Origin: Micromonospora sp. MP36
GTDB taxonomy: Bacteria; Actinomycetota; Actinomycetes; Mycobacteriales; Micromonosporaceae
Reading direction: 5' to 3'
Length of the DNA: 64,000 nt
Assembly (NCBI RefSeq): GCF_008119785.1
Contig: NZ_VSFA01000039.1
Span: forward strand, 1-64,000
Part shown: one piece after another, positions 9,339 to 17,988 of the stretch
Layout: each line of letters begins with the position of its first letter
Position numbering within the stretch: position 1 is the stretch's first letter
The notes under the pieces: model-generated
Seen by the model: only the letters and a program-made list of their open reading frames with translations
Database searches by the model: none
Told to the model about the DNA's origin: nothing
Made by a program: the position numbers and the translations under genes

Positions 9339-10466
9339 TTACCTGTAGCTGGTGAACTGCAGCAGGGTAAACGCACTGCGGCCCTGCCAATGACTTGCAT
9401 TGAACGCGTCATCCGTGTATGAGCCAGCAGGAAGATAGGTTGCCGAATCATGACTTTCTTGGCTTACCTTGCGAGCCGGCTCGTTTCTACATGCGGGTAA
9501 AGCATCCGTATTCAAACATCTCGGGCTGGTCTTTGCTTCGATCGCCTCCACTATTAGCCTGCCGCCAGAACTCCCGGCCAGGGCGGAGTGGTGGATCAAC
9601 AGTGCATAGCGCACTGCACCTACTACCACTAGGGGCATGCGAGCGCCAACTCCTTGCGCATTAATGGCGTCGCTGCATTCAACCTCAAGTTGTTGCCTCG
9701 GTGCGACCGCTCGGGTGGCTTGCTCGTAAAGCATGCCTTCCAATCGCAGGGGCCCACTCCATCTTGGGGCGGCTGGAGATTGGGATCTGTAGAGTCGCAC
9801 GAGCCTTCCGAACGTTTCCACATTCTCGGATCGGCACAGCAACGCGGCACCCCCCGCGAAAGCCTCTATCCGGGACTCGACGCACGCCTCAATGACTGCC
9901 TTCCTAGCAATTGAAGTGAACCTGTCCGCGGCGCAAAGTCCCTCTAGCGCTTCATTTCGAGTGCTGGATGCGTGCCGAGCCGCAGTATTCAGGCGCTGCT
10001 CTTCTTCCTTTGCTTCGCCCAAGATTCTGTCGGCCTCTTGGCGGGCCTCTTCTAGAATCTTTTGGGCTTCCGCACGGGCTTGGGCGATGGTATCGGCGGC
10101 GCGTCTTAGGGCAGCGTCCCGATACTCCTCTGCGTCCTTGCGTGCCTGGGCGCGGATCGATGCTGCTTCCCGCCGTGCAGTCATGGTGTACTGCGCGGTC
10201 GGCCAATTGAAGTTACGCGATTCCCGGCTGAGTGCCACGATTGGAAGACTTGCCTGATTGCCGATATTAGAGCTGCACGTGACGTCCGAGGGAATGGGCT
10301 TCTCGGCCGCCGCCTGCTTGAGCCACTCCCGACGCCTGGCAAGTTCGCCGTTACCCAGTCGCGCGGCGACGATCTTGTCCGCCAGTTCGCTGACTTCGTT
10401 TGCCAGCTCCTCCAGGGACTCCGGCTTCGGGTCGGCCGGGTCCAGGTGGCCATCGTAAGTAGTCAC
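9339..10466 (-). CDS. uncharacterised coiled-coil protein coupled to a sigma factor
   Basis: A 375-residue protein of unknown function. The N-terminus is acidic and helical (ESLEELANEVSELADKIVAA). A long charged coiled coil (about 97-175) is rich in A/E/R/K with heptad-like ARxEAQKILEEARQEADRIL repeats, similar in style to DivIVA or ATP-synthase b stalks. A globular Cys-containing C-terminal half follows (about 180-375). No signal peptide or membrane helix is seen. The start is GTG 10466, with AAGGAGGAG-like spacing upstream, and it overlaps the stop of the sigma factor gene by 4 nt (GTGA), so the two are translationally coupled. The C-terminal half has markedly lower GC and less biased codons than the neighbours. 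A sigma-regulatory or scaffold role is inference from the coupling only. Confidence 0.75.
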   Translation of the reverse strand: MTTYDGHLDPADPKPESLEELANEVSELADKIVAARLGNGELARRREWLKQAAAEKPIPSDVTCSSNIGNQASLPIVALSRESRNFNWPTAQYTMTARREAASIRAQARKDAEEYRDAALRRAADTIAQARAEAQKILEEARQEADRILGEAKEEEQRLNTAARHASSTRNEALEGLCAADRFTSIARKAVIEACVESRIEAFAGGAALLCRSENVETFGRLVRLYRSQSPAAPRWSGPLRLEGMLYEQATRAVAPRQQLEVECSDAINAQGVGARMPLVVVGAVRYALLIHHSALAGSSGGRLIVEAIEAKTSPRCLNTDALPACRNEPARKVSQESHDSATYLPAGSYTDDAFNASHWQGRSAFTLLQFTSYR

Positions 10467-11086
10467 CGGGTCTCCTTCCTTGTGCCCTGAGCGCCGAACT
10501 CGTTGTTCTCTCGCTGAAGCTCCCGTTCCAGCTCGACCTTGAGCCGGTCGCGAGCGAGCTGCAGCAGCTTGCGCACGTTGGCGGGCTTCTTGCCAAGCTT
10601 GACGGCGATCTCGTTGGGGGTCAGGCCGTCGTACTCGTACGCCATCACCGCCCGCTGGTTGTGCGGGAGTTGCTTCAGGTGCTGGAGCACCCACTCCCGC
10701 TCCTCCCAAGCGGTCATCGACGTGTCCTCGAAACCAGCGGGGGTGAGATGGCCACCGCGGAGTGTGCGGGGCAGTCGCTCGGCTTCACGCGCTCTGTTCT
10801 TCCGGATCCGGTTGATCAGCGCCGTCCGGGCATACGCCAGCGGGTTGTCCACCGTCTGCACGATCGTCTCCCACTTGCGGAGGAGCTCCACCATCACCTG
10901 GTTGACGACGTCCTCCGCCTCGTGGATGCTGCGGACCTCGATGAGGGCGGTCTTCAGCAACGAGGGGTAGGTGCTGTCGATGAACTTGTCGACGTCGCTG
11001 GCGACCGGCACCGTCGCGTCGGCATGCGGCGCGGGTGCCGCCTGCGCCAAGCCCTTGTCCGCTCGGACCACGGGCGGCCTCCCCAT
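10463..11086 (-). CDS. ECF-type sigma-70 family RNA polymerase sigma factor
   Basis: A 207-residue two-domain sigma factor. Region 2 (about 30-105) contains IHEAEDVVNQVMVELLRKW and the promoter-melting segment ending in ALINRIRKNRARE. Region 4 (about 135-190) has LPHNQRAVMAYEYDGLTPNEIAVKLGK and the recognition helix ANVRKLLQLARDRL. The acidic DVV and the YEYDGLTPNEIA pattern fit the SigM/ECF-like group common in actinomycetes. No zinc-binding anti-sigma gene is adjacent; the partner is instead the coupled coiled-coil gene downstream. ATG 11086 has only a weak purine-rich site upstream. Confidence 0.9.
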   Translation of the reverse strand: MGRPPVVRADKGLAQAAPAPHADATVPVASDVDKFIDSTYPSLLKTALIEVRSIHEAEDVVNQVMVELLRKWETIVQTVDNPLAYARTALINRIRKNRAREAERLPRTLRGGHLTPAGFEDTSMTAWEEREWVLQHLKQLPHNQRAVMAYEYDGLTPNEIAVKLGKKPANVRKLLQLARDRLKVELERELQRENNEFGAQGTRKETR

Positions 11087-11169
11087 CTCTTCGTCGGTGA
11101 CTCCCGCTCTAGGGAGGTAGGTCCACGGGAACCAGGATCTGTGAAACTGGTCTTCGAACTTTTTGGGAG

Positions 11170-11196
11170 GGGCGGCACCCCGCCGGGATGCCGCCC
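11170..11196 (-). terminator. hairpin terminator after the small membrane protein gene
   Basis: GGGCGGCA / TGCCGCCC with an 11-nt loop lies 8 nt downstream of the minus-strand small membrane gene and upstream of the sigma factor start. It separates the two units. Confidence 0.55.
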
Positions 11197-11203
11197 GTCT
11201 TGG

Positions 11204-11443
11204 CTATCGATGCACGATCACGACCAAGCTGCCGATGATCACCGCCGCAGCCGCCGCGATCCCCGTGACGGGGAGGCTGACGGTGGCCAGGTAGACCCCG
11301 CCGACTCCCGCCAGAACACCGTTTGTCACCGCGAGCAGGCCCTTGGTGCCCAGCCGGCGCGCCGGGCTCCGGCGGGCCGACCGCTGACGGGTTGCGCCAG
11401 CGGCATCGGAGGTGGAACCGGTGTTCGTCACATCCCTGTCCAA
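11204..11443 (-). CDS. small two-helix membrane protein
   Basis: A protein of about 79 residues with a basic, Ser/Arg-rich cytoplasmic N-terminus. Two hydrophobic helices follow (about GLLAVTNGVLAGVGGVYLA and GIAAAAAVIIGSLVVIVHR). I chose TTG 11443 because an AGGAGA lies 9 nt upstream of it; GTG 11461 and GTG 11431 are alternatives. The family is not recognised. It lies upstream of the sigma factor on the same strand but is separated from it by a hairpin. Function unknown. Confidence 0.6.
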   Translation of the reverse strand: MDRDVTNTGSTSDAAGATRQRSARRSPARRLGTKGLLAVTNGVLAGVGGVYLATVSLPVTGIAAAAAVIIGSLVVIVHR

Positions 11444-11461
11444 CTTAGACGATCTCCTCAC

Positions 11462-11759
11462 GTGCCGAGAGCAGCCCTCGCTGCCCTCCCGGGAGATGTG
11501 GTCCGCGGGGGTAGGTAAACGTGAAAGTCGCGATCGAGCCGGCTGCGCGGAGGACGCCGGGAGGGCGTGACCGCCTAGGCGACGGCCGTGGGCAGCGTGC
11601 TTGTGCAGATCGAGGCGATCTCCTACTGGAGGTCACCCCGGAGGGGGGTGAGGACTGGGCGAAGGCAGCAAGAAGGCAGCGCGAGCTTTGATGAGGGTCT
11701 GATCTGAACCTCAGCAGGCGATACCTGGCACCTGCTTAGCCACCTGGGCGCGCCGCCCG
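11462..11759. other. intergenic region, about 300 bp
   Basis: It lies between the small membrane gene and the stop of the second MMPL gene. It is likely promoter DNA for the small membrane gene plus 3' sequence of the MMPL gene. No gene or repeat is recognised. Confidence 0.35.
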
Positions 11760-13913
11760 CTAGGCGTTCGCCACGCTGGCCGGTTCCGGCGGGAGCTGCC
11801 GGTCGCTGGCCGGCCGTTGGTCGCCGTGGCCCGGCCACCACGCCTTGTGTCCGATCAGCGCGGTGAGGGCGGGGACGAAGAACATCGACATGACGAACGC
11901 CGACAGCACGATGCCGATCGCCACCGCGAAGCCCATCTGCTGCAGGAACGAGATCGGCGCGAGCATCAGCACCCCGAACGTCCCGGCAAGGATCAGGCCC
12001 GCCGCGGCGACCGTCGGGCCGGCGTGTTCCACGCCGATGGCAGCGGCCTCGTGCGGCTCGTTGCCCTCCCGCGCCTCCTCCCGTAGTCGGGCGATCATCA
12101 GGATGTTGTAGTCGGTCCCGATCGCCACCACGAAGAGGTAGAGGATGATCGGCAGCTGGAAGGTGACGCCGGGCTTGTCCTGCAGCCCTTGGAAGAGATA
12201 GACCGTGGCACCCAGTGTGGCGGCGAAGTTGAGCAGCACCGCTATCACGAGGTAGATCGGCGCGACCAGGCTGCGCAGCAGCAGGGCGAGGATGAGCGCG
12301 ATCAGGCCGGCCGCCACCGGCAGGATCACCGACAGGTCGCGGTTGTTCGCCGAGTTGATGTCCGCGAAGATCGCGGTGGTGCCGCCGACCAGCGCCCGGG
12401 TGCCTTGCGGGGCCGCCTTGTGCAGGGCGTCGCGCAGGTCGTCGCGGACGAGGGTGATCGCCTTGTTGGAGACCGGGTTCTCGTTGAGCAGCAGGTTGAC
12501 CCGGGCCACGCTCGGGTCGCTGCTGCGCTCCGGCGGCTGCACTCGGCCCACTCCCGGGGCGCCCGCCGCGGCCGCGGCGAAGTCGCTGACCTGTTGCTCG
12601 GTCAGCGGTGACCCGTTGCCGGTGGTCAGGTAGACCTCGGTGGGGGCGAGCGCGCCGGCGGCGAACCCGTGCTGCAGGTCCTTGGCGGCCTTCGCCGACT
12701 CGGTGTCCTGGGGGAAGCCGGCGCTGAAGTCGTAGTCGGCTTTGTAGCTCAGCACGCCTGCGGCGAGCGCGACCAGCAGGGCGCCGGATGCCGCCGCGAC
12801 GAGCGCCGGCCGGCGTCCGATGGCGCTGCCGAGGCGGTGGGACATGGTGGCCTTGGGGGGACGCCGCCAGGCCTTGGACGGCCAGAAGACGTACCGGCCG
12901 AGCAGCGACACGACGGCCGGGATGAGGGTGAGGGAGGTGACCAGCATGACGGCGACGGCGATCGCGAGCGCCGGGCCGAGCGAGCCGAAGAAGCCCAGGG
13001 AGGCCAGGAGCAGCACGAGGAACGCGACGATGACCGCTCCCGCGGCCGAGGTGATGACCTCGCCGACCCGCTGAACGGAGACGATCATGGCGGTGCGCTT
13101 GTCGTCACCGGCGCGTAGCCGCTCGCGGTAGCGGAAGAGCAGGAACAGGATGTAGTCGGTGCCGATGCCGAACAGCACGATCAGCAGGATCGTCTGCAGA
13201 TCCTGGCTGACGCTGAGGTCGAACGCCTTGCCCGCTGCGGCGACGAGCCCGGTCGTGATGGTCAGGACGACACCGATGACCACCACGGGCAGCAGCGCGG
13301 CGATGGGACTGCGGAAAATGATCAGGATCAGTCCGATGATCAGGATGATCGTCGCGATGCCGACCACGGAGAAGGCCTTGTTGAAGGTGTCCTCGTTGTC
13401 GACGAAGCTCGCCACGTCGCCAGCCACGCCCGCGGTCAGCCCGCTGCCCGCCAGGTCCGGGCCGATGGCCGCCCGCAGGTCGCGTACGGCGTCGAGCAGC
13501 CCTGGGTCGTCCGGGGCGACCGCACTGAGCCCGACGTTCACCACCTGCACCGACTTGTCCGGCGCCACCGCCTGCGGGCCGGTCAGATAGCCGGAGGTGT
13601 GCGCGATGTTCCTGGCCTTGAGCGACTGGGCGAGCTGACCCACCTTCGCCTGGTCGGCCGGCGTGAGCGGCTGCCCGTCGGCGCGCTTGACCACGATGGT
13701 CGCCGTCGCGGTGGCCTGCTGCGGAAATGCCTTCTTGCCGAGTTCGGTGGCCTGCACGGACTCGTACGAGTGCGGCAGGAAGCTTTCCTGGTCGGCGGAG
13801 GTGATGTCGCTCAGCGACGGTGTGGTGAAGACGATGGCGGCTGCTGCGAGCAGCCAGCCGCCGATCACCCACCACGCCCTGCGTACGACGAATCTGCCCA
13901 GCCGCTCGAACAT
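11760..13913 (-). CDS. MMPL-family RND transporter (second)
   Basis: A 717-residue MMPL exporter, distinct in sequence from the one at 6590. It begins MFERLGRFVVRRAWWVIGGW, the typical family start. TM2-6 occupy about 190-360, with LFGIGTDYILFLLFRYRER in TM4. A central hydrophobic segment and second extracytoplasmic domain follow, then TM8-12 (about 525-690) with VAIGTDYNILMIARLREEA. Both Asp-Tyr relay motifs are intact. ATG 13913 has a GGGGGG run 5-6 nt upstream and is preferred over in-frame sites as far as 13940. It appears monocistronic. The substrate is unknown; family members export lipids or hydrophobic compounds. Confidence 0.93.
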   Translation of the reverse strand: MFERLGRFVVRRAWWVIGGWLLAAAAIVFTTPSLSDITSADQESFLPHSYESVQATELGKKAFPQQATATATIVVKRADGQPLTPADQAKVGQLAQSLKARNIAHTSGYLTGPQAVAPDKSVQVVNVGLSAVAPDDPGLLDAVRDLRAAIGPDLAGSGLTAGVAGDVASFVDNEDTFNKAFSVVGIATIILIIGLILIIFRSPIAALLPVVVIGVVLTITTGLVAAAGKAFDLSVSQDLQTILLIVLFGIGTDYILFLLFRYRERLRAGDDKRTAMIVSVQRVGEVITSAAGAVIVAFLVLLLASLGFFGSLGPALAIAVAVMLVTSLTLIPAVVSLLGRYVFWPSKAWRRPPKATMSHRLGSAIGRRPALVAAASGALLVALAAGVLSYKADYDFSAGFPQDTESAKAAKDLQHGFAAGALAPTEVYLTTGNGSPLTEQQVSDFAAAAAGAPGVGRVQPPERSSDPSVARVNLLLNENPVSNKAITLVRDDLRDALHKAAPQGTRALVGGTTAIFADINSANNRDLSVILPVAAGLIALILALLLRSLVAPIYLVIAVLLNFAATLGATVYLFQGLQDKPGVTFQLPIILYLFVVAIGTDYNILMIARLREEAREGNEPHEAAAIGVEHAGPTVAAAGLILAGTFGVLMLAPISFLQQMGFAVAIGIVLSAFVMSMFFVPALTALIGHKAWWPGHGDQRPASDRQLPPEPASVANA

Positions 13914-14150
13914 GGCTACCCCCCGTGTGTTCGGCACCACCGTCTGAGGCCTGGAGCGCTTGTGGACTCCCGCCCGTCACCCTGCCCGGCAGCCTCGGTT
14001 ACCCCCTGTCACACCATAGCGTCGACTGTCACTCCTTTTCGGATGGCGCGACGTGCAGCTTTTCCAGGTTCGGGTACCCGGCCGGCCCGACCGGGTGCCC
14101 GATCTGTCGCACCAGTGGTTGCCGAGCGCGCTCAGCCAGCGCGATGAAGG

Positions 14151-14948
14151 TCAGGTGATGTCGCGGCGCACGGAGCTGACGACGGCGATCAGAGTGGCGG
14201 CGAGTGCGTACGCGGTGAGCAGCAGCGCGCCGGCGGCCGGTGGCAGGAGGTGGACTGCGGTGCTGCCGAGTTCTTGTGACATGGCGTCGGCGAGGTAGGT
14301 GAAGTCGGTGAGGGCGGCGGTGGCGCCGCCGGGCAGGACCGGGTAGAGCACGTTGACGCCGGGGATCATCATGAGCAGCGCCTCGCCCATGTACAGGTAG
14401 CCGATCACGAGGCACAGGGCTACGACCTGGTTTCGGACCAGGGCGCCCACTCCGACGCCGAGCAGCAGGTACACGACCATGGCGAGGCCGATACGGGCGA
14501 GCAACGCGAGAACGGTGCCGGGTGGCAGGCCGAGCGAGTCGCCGCGGGCGGCGGCGACCGTGAACAGGGCCGCGGCGGCGGTGCCGGCGAGGATCAGCCC
14601 GTACGCCAGTCCGGCGACGCCGTAGGTGGCGAGTTTGGCGGCGACCACCTGCCAGCGGCGGGGCGCGAACAGGAACGTGACGGCGGCGGTGCGGTGCCGG
14701 TACTCGGAGGTGACGGCGAGTGTGCCGGCGGCGGCCGGCACGAATGCGGTGTAGCCGAGGATGCCGAGGATCGAGCGGACCCCGGTTTCGGTGTCCATGC
14801 CGGGCATGGGCGGGGTGAAGTTCTCCGGCCCGACGAGCGCCATCGCGCTCATCATGCCGCCGCCGAGCAGGGCTGCGGCGAGCAACAGCCCGCGCCACAT
14901 CCGGGTGGCGAGCAGCCGGCGGAACTCCGCTTTGATCAGGTGGTTCAT
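14151..14948 (-). CDS. ABC-2 type transporter permease
   Basis: A 265-residue integral membrane subunit with about six hydrophobic segments. It opens MNHLIKAEFRRLLATRMWRG, the usual cytoplasmic start of ABC-2 permeases. A large first loop carries FTPPMPGMDTE, and the conserved TSEYRHRT segment follows TM2. Its ATG overlaps the stop of the ATPase gene by 4 nt. It forms an exporter with the ATPase at 14945. The substrate is not evident; drug or lipid export is common for this type. Confidence 0.9.
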   Translation of the reverse strand: MNHLIKAEFRRLLATRMWRGLLLAAALLGGGMMSAMALVGPENFTPPMPGMDTETGVRSILGILGYTAFVPAAAGTLAVTSEYRHRTAAVTFLFAPRRWQVVAAKLATYGVAGLAYGLILAGTAAAALFTVAAARGDSLGLPPGTVLALLARIGLAMVVYLLLGVGVGALVRNQVVALCLVIGYLYMGEALLMMIPGVNVLYPVLPGGATAALTDFTYLADAMSQELGSTAVHLLPPAAGALLLTAYALAATLIAVVSSVRRDIT

Positions 14949-15865
14949 GGGGCGGCCGCCTTGTCGGTGGTCAGATGGAGGAAGAGTTGTTCGAGGCCGG
15001 GTGCCTCGGTGACCAGCTCGTGCACCCGCAGCCGGTGCGCGGCGGCGAGGTCGGCGACGTCCGGCGCGTCCAGCCCGTGCACCCGGAGCCGGCCGCCCTC
15101 GACGGGTTCGACTCGCGGTGCGTCGCGGTCTGGCCGGCTGACCCGCAGGGCGGCGGCCAGTTGGTCGGCATCCGGCGAGCTCACCAGCACCGCCGGTGGT
15201 CCGGCGAGCCGCGACCACGGCCCGGCGGCGATGAGCTCGCCGCGCCGGATCACCACCACGTCGTCGACGAGCTGCTGGATCTCGCTGAGCACGTGGCTGG
15301 AGATCAGGACGGTGCGTCCCTCGTCGGCCAGCTGGCGCAGGAAGCTCCGCAGCCACCGCATGCCTTCCGGGTCGAGGCCGTTGCTCGGCTCGTCCAGCAG
15401 CAGCACCCGGGGGTCGCCGAGCAGCGCGGTGGCGAGGTTGAGCCGCTGCCGCATGCCGGTGGAGAACCCGCGGGTGCGGCGGTCGGCGGCCTCGGCGAGG
15501 CCGAGCAGGTCGAGCAGCTCGGCGACCCGGCTGTCCGGGTAGCCGCCCATCGCGGCGTAGACCCGCAGGTGGTCGCGGGCGGTGTGGCCGGGGTGGAACG
15601 CGTTCGCGTCCAACACCGCGCCGACGGTGCGTGATGGCCGCGGCAACCGCCGGTACGGCCGGCCGCCGATCGTCGCAGCGCCGGACGTGGGCGACACGAG
15701 GCCGGTCAGCATGCGCATCGTGGTGGTCTTGCCGGCGCCGTTCGGGCCCAGGAACCCGGTGACCACGCCCGGCTCGACGGTGAAGGTGAGATCACGTACG
15801 GCGGTGACGGCACCGTACCGCTTGGTCAGGTGCGAGACCTCGATCTTCAGGCGGTCGTCGCTCAT
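14945..15865 (-). CDS. ABC transporter ATP-binding protein
   Basis: A 306-residue ABC ATPase of the DrrA/CcmA type. Walker A is GPNGAGKTT (about 41), the signature is FSTGMRQRL (about 134), Walker B is VLLLDEP with GLDPEG following, and the H loop is ISSHVL. A C-terminal extension of about 90 residues after the core is typical of ABC-2 drug/lipid exporters. It overlaps the permease downstream and the PH-like gene upstream by 4 nt each, so it is translationally coupled in a four-gene operon. Confidence 0.95.
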   Translation of the reverse strand: MSDDRLKIEVSHLTKRYGAVTAVRDLTFTVEPGVVTGFLGPNGAGKTTTMRMLTGLVSPTSGAATIGGRPYRRLPRPSRTVGAVLDANAFHPGHTARDHLRVYAAMGGYPDSRVAELLDLLGLAEAADRRTRGFSTGMRQRLNLATALLGDPRVLLLDEPSNGLDPEGMRWLRSFLRQLADEGRTVLISSHVLSEIQQLVDDVVVIRRGELIAAGPWSRLAGPPAVLVSSPDADQLAAALRVSRPDRDAPRVEPVEGGRLRVHGLDAPDVADLAAAHRLRVHELVTEAPGLEQLFLHLTTDKAAAP

Positions 15866-16233
15866 GCGCGGGCCGCCATCGCGCGTCCGACCGCGTCCGC
15901 GATACCGGGCGCGGCCGGGTGGGAGAGCACGACCTCGTCGAACTCCCCACCTGCGGCCGCGCGGTCCAGGACGAGGTGCAGTCCCGGCTCATCCCGGCGC
16001 GCGGCCACGAGCTGACGGGGGCCGCCGAACAGACCCCAGACGCCGATCTTGACGAAGCCGGACACGACGATTCCGCGCCGGCCGCCGCGGGCCAGGCGCA
16101 ACGGGCCGTCGACCGCGGTCGCCTGCCGTACGGCCGCGACCGGGATGGCCAACCGCTCCCGCCCGATCCAGAGCCGCTCCCACCCGGTGAACCGGATGTC
16201 GACCAGGTCGCCGGTAACCGTGACCGATGCCAT
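15862..16233 (-). CDS. uncharacterised PH-like small protein
   Basis: A 123-residue protein with mainly beta-rich sequence (VTVTGDLVDIRFTGWERLWIG, VVSGFVKIGVWGLFGG). The pattern resembles bacterial PH-domain proteins. No signal peptide or membrane helix is present. It overlaps the regulator stop by 1 nt (TGATG) and the ATPase start by 4 nt, so it is coupled within the ABC exporter operon. Function unknown; a cytoplasmic accessory of the exporter is a guess from context. Confidence 0.7.
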   Translation of the reverse strand: MASVTVTGDLVDIRFTGWERLWIGRERLAIPVAAVRQATAVDGPLRLARGGRRGIVVSGFVKIGVWGLFGGPRQLVAARRDEPGLHLVLDRAAAGGEFDEVVLSHPAAPGIADAVGRAMAARA

Positions 16234-16844
16234 CAGCCACTTCCTTCCGTCGTGCCCGAGCCTTCTTCCCGCTCCGGCGTCTCTTGTGTGGTGTCGCTGG
16301 GTGTCGGCTGGTCGGCCGGCAGCAGGATGGTGGCCAGCAGCCGCGGCACCCGGCCCTTGCCGGGCTCGTTGCGAAGCAGCGGCCCGATGACCTGGTTGAG
16401 GTCGGCGGCGAACTTGGCCAGCTCCGCGTCGGTCAGGTGAAGCACGAGCTGCTGGTATCCGACCCCGTCGGCGACGAAGTCGATCCGGTCGCGGGCGAGG
16501 TAGCGGGAGAATTCCGACAGCAGGCTCGACACGAACGCGGTGAAGTAGCGGGCGTGATCCTCGGGTGTCGCGGTGGCCAGGGCCTCGGCGTCCAACGTCG
16601 CGCCGTGGGCGGGCAGCGCGTAGACCCGCTCGACCGCGCCGCGAATCTTGCGCGCCTCCACCACCTCAATCAGGCCGGCCTTGACCAGCGTGGCCAGGTG
16701 CCGGTACAGCGTGGCCTGCGGGATGTCCGGCAGCAGCGCCACGAGGTCGTGGGTGGTCAGCCGTCCACCGGATACCGCGCGCAGGATCCGGATGCGCACC
16801 GGATGCAGCGCCAGCTCTGCCCAACGCCCACTCGACATCTCCAC
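16233..16844 (-). CDS. ArsR/PadR-like winged-helix regulator
   Basis: A 203-residue transcription factor. The N-terminal winged helix (about 5-75) reads HPVRIRILRAVSGGRLTTHDLVALLPDIPQ with recognition helix QATLYRHLATLVKAGLIEV. The remainder (about 85-180) is a helical effector/dimerisation domain, followed by an acidic Ser/Thr/Glu tail. GTG 16844 has an AAGG about 7 nt upstream; ATG 16838 is possible. It is the first gene of the ABC exporter operon, so autoregulation is likely. A GATA-type inverted repeat lies immediately upstream at 16854-16875. Confidence 0.88.
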   Translation of the reverse strand: MEMSSGRWAELALHPVRIRILRAVSGGRLTTHDLVALLPDIPQATLYRHLATLVKAGLIEVVEARKIRGAVERVYALPAHGATLDAEALATATPEDHARYFTAFVSSLLSEFSRYLARDRIDFVADGVGYQQLVLHLTDAELAKFAADLNQVIGPLLRNEPGKGRVPRLLATILLPADQPTPSDTTQETPEREEGSGTTEGSG

Positions 16845-16853
16845 GGGCCAACC

Positions 16854-16875
16854 TTATCACTATCGAGATTGATAA
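16854..16875. promoter_or_regulatory. inverted repeat TTATCA-N10-TGATAA, probable operator
   Basis: A 22-bp inverted repeat with perfect 6-bp arms and an AT-rich centre containing TATCGAGAT lies 10 bp upstream of the winged-helix regulator start. It is AT-rich in an otherwise GC-rich stretch. The position suggests it is the regulator's own operator and controls the exporter operon. Confidence 0.6.
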
Positions 16876-17117
16876 CGCATCCGGCCGGGTAACGGCGCGT
16901 GGACGGGGTAGGGCCAGCACCACCGCCAATGCGGGACCCAGCACCGCTGACCCGACGGCCGGCACAGCGCAGTCGTTCCATCCGGTTCGTCGCGTCACGA
17001 GCGGCACAGCCAGCCGTGGTCGGTCGCGGGACCCGGCAGATCGGGCCGGGTGGGTGAACGCCGGCTGCCCTCGGTCAACGAGAAGGCCAGCCGATGTGAG
17101 ACGACAGGGGAACCGAT

Positions 17118-17891
17118 ATGCCCACGACGGTCGACAACTCGTCAACCCCGCCGGCCACCGGCGCACCAGCCGGGCAACCGGCCGGTCGCAGACGCGCGCG
17201 GCGGCAGTTGCGCTGGACGGTACCGCTGCTCGTGGTCGCGGTTGCGTTCGTCGGGTACGCGCTGCCGCCCTACGTGACGCTCGATCCGAGCCGGTCCCGG
17301 CTGCCGGTCCCGCAGGGCTACCCGCAGTACTACCCGCTGCTGGTGGCGCACATCCTGTTCGGCTCGGTGGCACTGCTCGCCGGCTGTTTCCAGGTCTGGC
17401 CATGGTTCCGCCGCCGCTACCCGACCGCGCACCGGTGGATCGGCCGGGCGTACTTCTTCGCCGGAGTCTTCCCAGCGGGCATCGCCGTATTGGGCGTCGC
17501 ACCCCTGAGCAGCACCGGCTTCGTCTCACAGGTCGGCAACACCATGCTCGCGGTCCTCTGGCTCGCCACCTCGATCGCCGGATACCGGATGGCACGGCAA
17601 CGCCGCTTCGTCGAACATCGCCGGTGGATGATCCGCAGCTTCGCCCTGACCACATCGATCGTGCTGAACCGGGCGTGGCTGATCCTCTTCGTCATCCTGC
17701 TGCTGCCCCACGTCGACACGACCTACGGCGGCGATCAGGACGCGATGATCCGGGCAGCGGCCGGCGCCAGCGTCTGGATGAGCTGGGTGGTCAACCTGCT
17801 CGTCGCCGAGTGGTGGCTGGACCGCGGCGACGCCCGCCGCCGGATCCGCCGCACCGGCCAAGCCGCCAGCAGCCGCCACGACGCGACATGA
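17118..17891 (+). CDS. DUF2306 membrane protein
   Basis: A 257-residue membrane protein with a basic, Pro/Ala-rich N-terminal tail and about six to seven hydrophobic helices. Histidines typical of DUF2306 are present (LLVAHILFGSVALLAG, TAHRWIGRAYFFAG, EHRRWMIRSFALT), spaced so that they could bind haem or metal. ATG 17118 has AGGGGAA 5 nt upstream. It is transcribed divergently from the winged-helix regulator. Function is unknown in the family. Confidence 0.9.
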   Translation: MPTTVDNSSTPPATGAPAGQPAGRRRARRQLRWTVPLLVVAVAFVGYALPPYVTLDPSRSRLPVPQGYPQYYPLLVAHILFGSVALLAGCFQVWPWFRRRYPTAHRWIGRAYFFAGVFPAGIAVLGVAPLSSTGFVSQVGNTMLAVLWLATSIAGYRMARQRRFVEHRRWMIRSFALTTSIVLNRAWLILFVILLLPHVDTTYGGDQDAMIRAAAGASVWMSWVVNLLVAEWWLDRGDARRRIRRTGQAASSRHDAT

Positions 17892-17988
17892 CGACAGGTG
17901 AACCGGGCCGACCCCGACAGCGGAAGACGATCCCAGCGGCCGGGCGGGATCCGCGCGGCATCGGTTGACCAGGCGTGGCGTCGCGATC

